Source: Psychrobacter arcticus 273-4 (GTDB lineage: Bacteria; Pseudomonadota; Gammaproteobacteria; Pseudomonadales; Moraxellaceae). Taken from it: a stretch of DNA of 64,000 nt. Position numbers and translations under genes: made by a program. The stretch spans positions 1,364,001 through 1,428,000 of the forward strand of contig NC_007204.1 in NCBI RefSeq assembly GCF_000012305.1. Direction: 5' to 3'. The notes under the pieces were generated by a model. It searched no databases and was not told the DNA's origin. It worked only from the letters and a program-made list of their open reading frames with translations. Of this stretch, positions 63,083 through 64,000 are shown piece after piece; position 1 is the first letter of the stretch; the number at the start of each line of letters is the position of its first letter.

Positions 63083-64000
63083 ATGACAGAAAAAAACGAC
63101 ATTAATAAGGCTGCTAATTTGCCTGAACCATCGGATAGCAGCTTGAGCTACCCGACGCCTGAATGGCAAAAATTTGGTGAGCACCAGTGGGGCGCATCAG
63201 ATCTTAGTGAGCATCTTTATCAAGCCATGATAGATATCGGCGACGGCATCGAGCTGTGTGTTGAGGCTGGTGGTAATCCTAATAATCCACCATTACTTAT
63301 GATTATGGGGCTTGGCTCGCAAATGATATTTTGGCCAAACCACTTTATTAAGCGCCTTATTGATGCCGGCTTTTTTGTGATTCGTTTTGACAATCGTGAT
63401 ATTGGTTTGTCCTCTAAAGTACAGATTGATGGTCTACCCCGTATCAGCCAGCTTAAAATGATGATGCGATTGCAAACGGGACTGTCTAATAAAGGCACAC
63501 AGGTTGCCTACAATTTGACCGATATGGCAGAAGATACCGCACGTTTAATTAAGGCGTTACAACTTAGCAAAACACACCTGCTTGGCGCCTCTATGGGTGG
63601 TATGATTGCCCAAATCGTAGCGGCACGTTATCCAAGCCTAGTGCAGCGGATGGCGTTGATGTTTACCACAACCAACCGTGCCTTTTTAAAACCACCAAAG
63701 CCTAGACAGCTATACACGCTAATTAATCGCCCTGAGAGCCATTCTGAGCGCGATATCGTGCGCCATAGCGTTTGGTTTATGAAGACTGTGGGCACGCCAG
63801 GTCATGTAAATGTACGCATGGTACGTGACATTGCTAAGATACGTTATCAGCGTAATTTCCATCCACTTGGTACGGTACAACAGCTCAATGCAATCTTGGC
63901 TTCAGGCTCTATCAGCCGCTTTAGTAAGCAAGTCAAAGCACCGACGATCGTATTACACGGTAGCGCAGATGGATTATTGCCTGCCTCACAAGGTCGAGTC
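63083..64000 (+). CDS. Alpha/beta hydrolase, 5' part (cut by window edge)
   Basis: Open for 306 codons to the window edge. The fold signs are MIMGLGSQMIFWP near 74 (oxyanion loop), FFVIRFDNRDIGLSS near 98, and the nucleophile elbow GASMGG near 168. TIVLHGSADGLLP near the edge carries the acidic residue; the catalytic His should follow outside the window. An N-terminal polar extension of about 40 residues precedes the core. Probably an esterase or haloperoxidase-like hydrolase; the substrate is unknown. It lies behind the rubredoxin gene. Confidence 0.88.
   Translation, partial: MTEKNDINKAANLPEPSDSSLSYPTPEWQKFGEHQWGASDLSEHLYQAMIDIGDGIELCVEAGGNPNNPPLLMIMGLGSQMIFWPNHFIKRLIDAGFFVIRFDNRDIGLSSKVQIDGLPRISQLKMMMRLQTGLSNKGTQVAYNLTDMAEDTARLIKALQLSKTHLLGASMGGMIAQIVAARYPSLVQRMALMFTTTNRAFLKPPKPRQLYTLINRPESHSERDIVRHSVWFMKTVGTPGHVNVRMVRDIAKIRYQRNFHPLGTVQQLNAILASGSISRFSKQVKAPTIVLHGSADGLLPASQGRV

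Noticed and set aside
1..64000. CRISPR arrays, prophage or plasmid origin
   Set aside because: No regularly spaced identical repeats with unique spacers, no phage structural or integrase genes and no origin motif were seen. The dispersed repeats are intergenic MITE-like elements.

Overview
The window looks like a chromosomal segment of a Psychrobacter-like gammaproteobacterium (Moraxellaceae). This is inferred from: a malonate decarboxylase operon in the Acinetobacter order (L-M-A-C-D-E-G-B-H with a divergent GntR repressor), a dca-type dicarboxylate beta-oxidation cluster, a fused tyrA-aroA gene, an EptA/PAP2/DgkA lipid A locus, fairly low G+C and many small intergenic repeats. No rRNA, tRNA or CRISPR array was recognised. 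Both window edges cut genes: ppc on the left and an alpha/beta hydrolase on the right.

Layout. 1-1242 is the 5' part of ppc (minus). 1243-1901 is decayed DNA holding a hydrolase remnant, a 138-bp-repeat fragment and an IS3-family end. 1902-10227 (minus) is the malonate operon: madL-madM uptake, mdcA/C/D/E decarboxylase core, mdcG/mdcB prosthetic-group synthesis and attachment, mdcH loading, then a TauE/SafE permease. The repressor gene diverges at 10461 behind a perfect TTTTGTATACAAAA palindrome. 11422-15903 (plus) is an extracytoplasmic redox module: YceI-like protein, tri-haem cytochrome c, Tat-exported flavin amine oxidase, mono-haem lipoprotein cytochrome c. 16420-18976 holds a tandem UspA protein, an internally deleted IS3 relic, a decayed GFA-like gene and mtnP. 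19108-23611 (minus) is an arsenosugar cluster (arsS, DUF547, two transferases, arsM), convergent with mtnP.

23896-29342 (plus) is an envelope-modification locus: eptA, response regulator, sensor kinase, then dgkA and a PAP2 phosphatase. A CTTAAC-N5-CTTAA(C/G) box resembling a PmrA site precedes both halves. 29683-41266 is a dicarboxylate/beta-ketoadipate-like beta-oxidation cluster: porin, thioesterase, acyl-CoA ligase, thiolase, 3-hydroxyacyl-CoA dehydrogenase and enoyl-CoA hydratase on the minus strand; acyl-CoA dehydrogenase, MFS carrier and IclR regulator on the plus strand. A TACCGCATWGCG motif occurs three times around the divergent promoter and the carrier gene. A CoA-transferase (41611-43143) follows.

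43717-64000 is mostly housekeeping: ggt, dnaE, trmJ, ytoQ, cysE, folB-folK, rarD, the aromatic amino acid group pheA-hisC-tyrA/aroA, tal, a small secreted protein, apt, rubredoxin and a hydrolase.

Two short non-coding repeat families are scattered through the intergenic DNA: a 138-bp element with imperfect terminal inverted repeats (eight complete, partial or diverged copies) and a 130-bp element (two copies in opposite orientations, one inside the mdc operon). Several IS3-family relics have lost most of their transposase.
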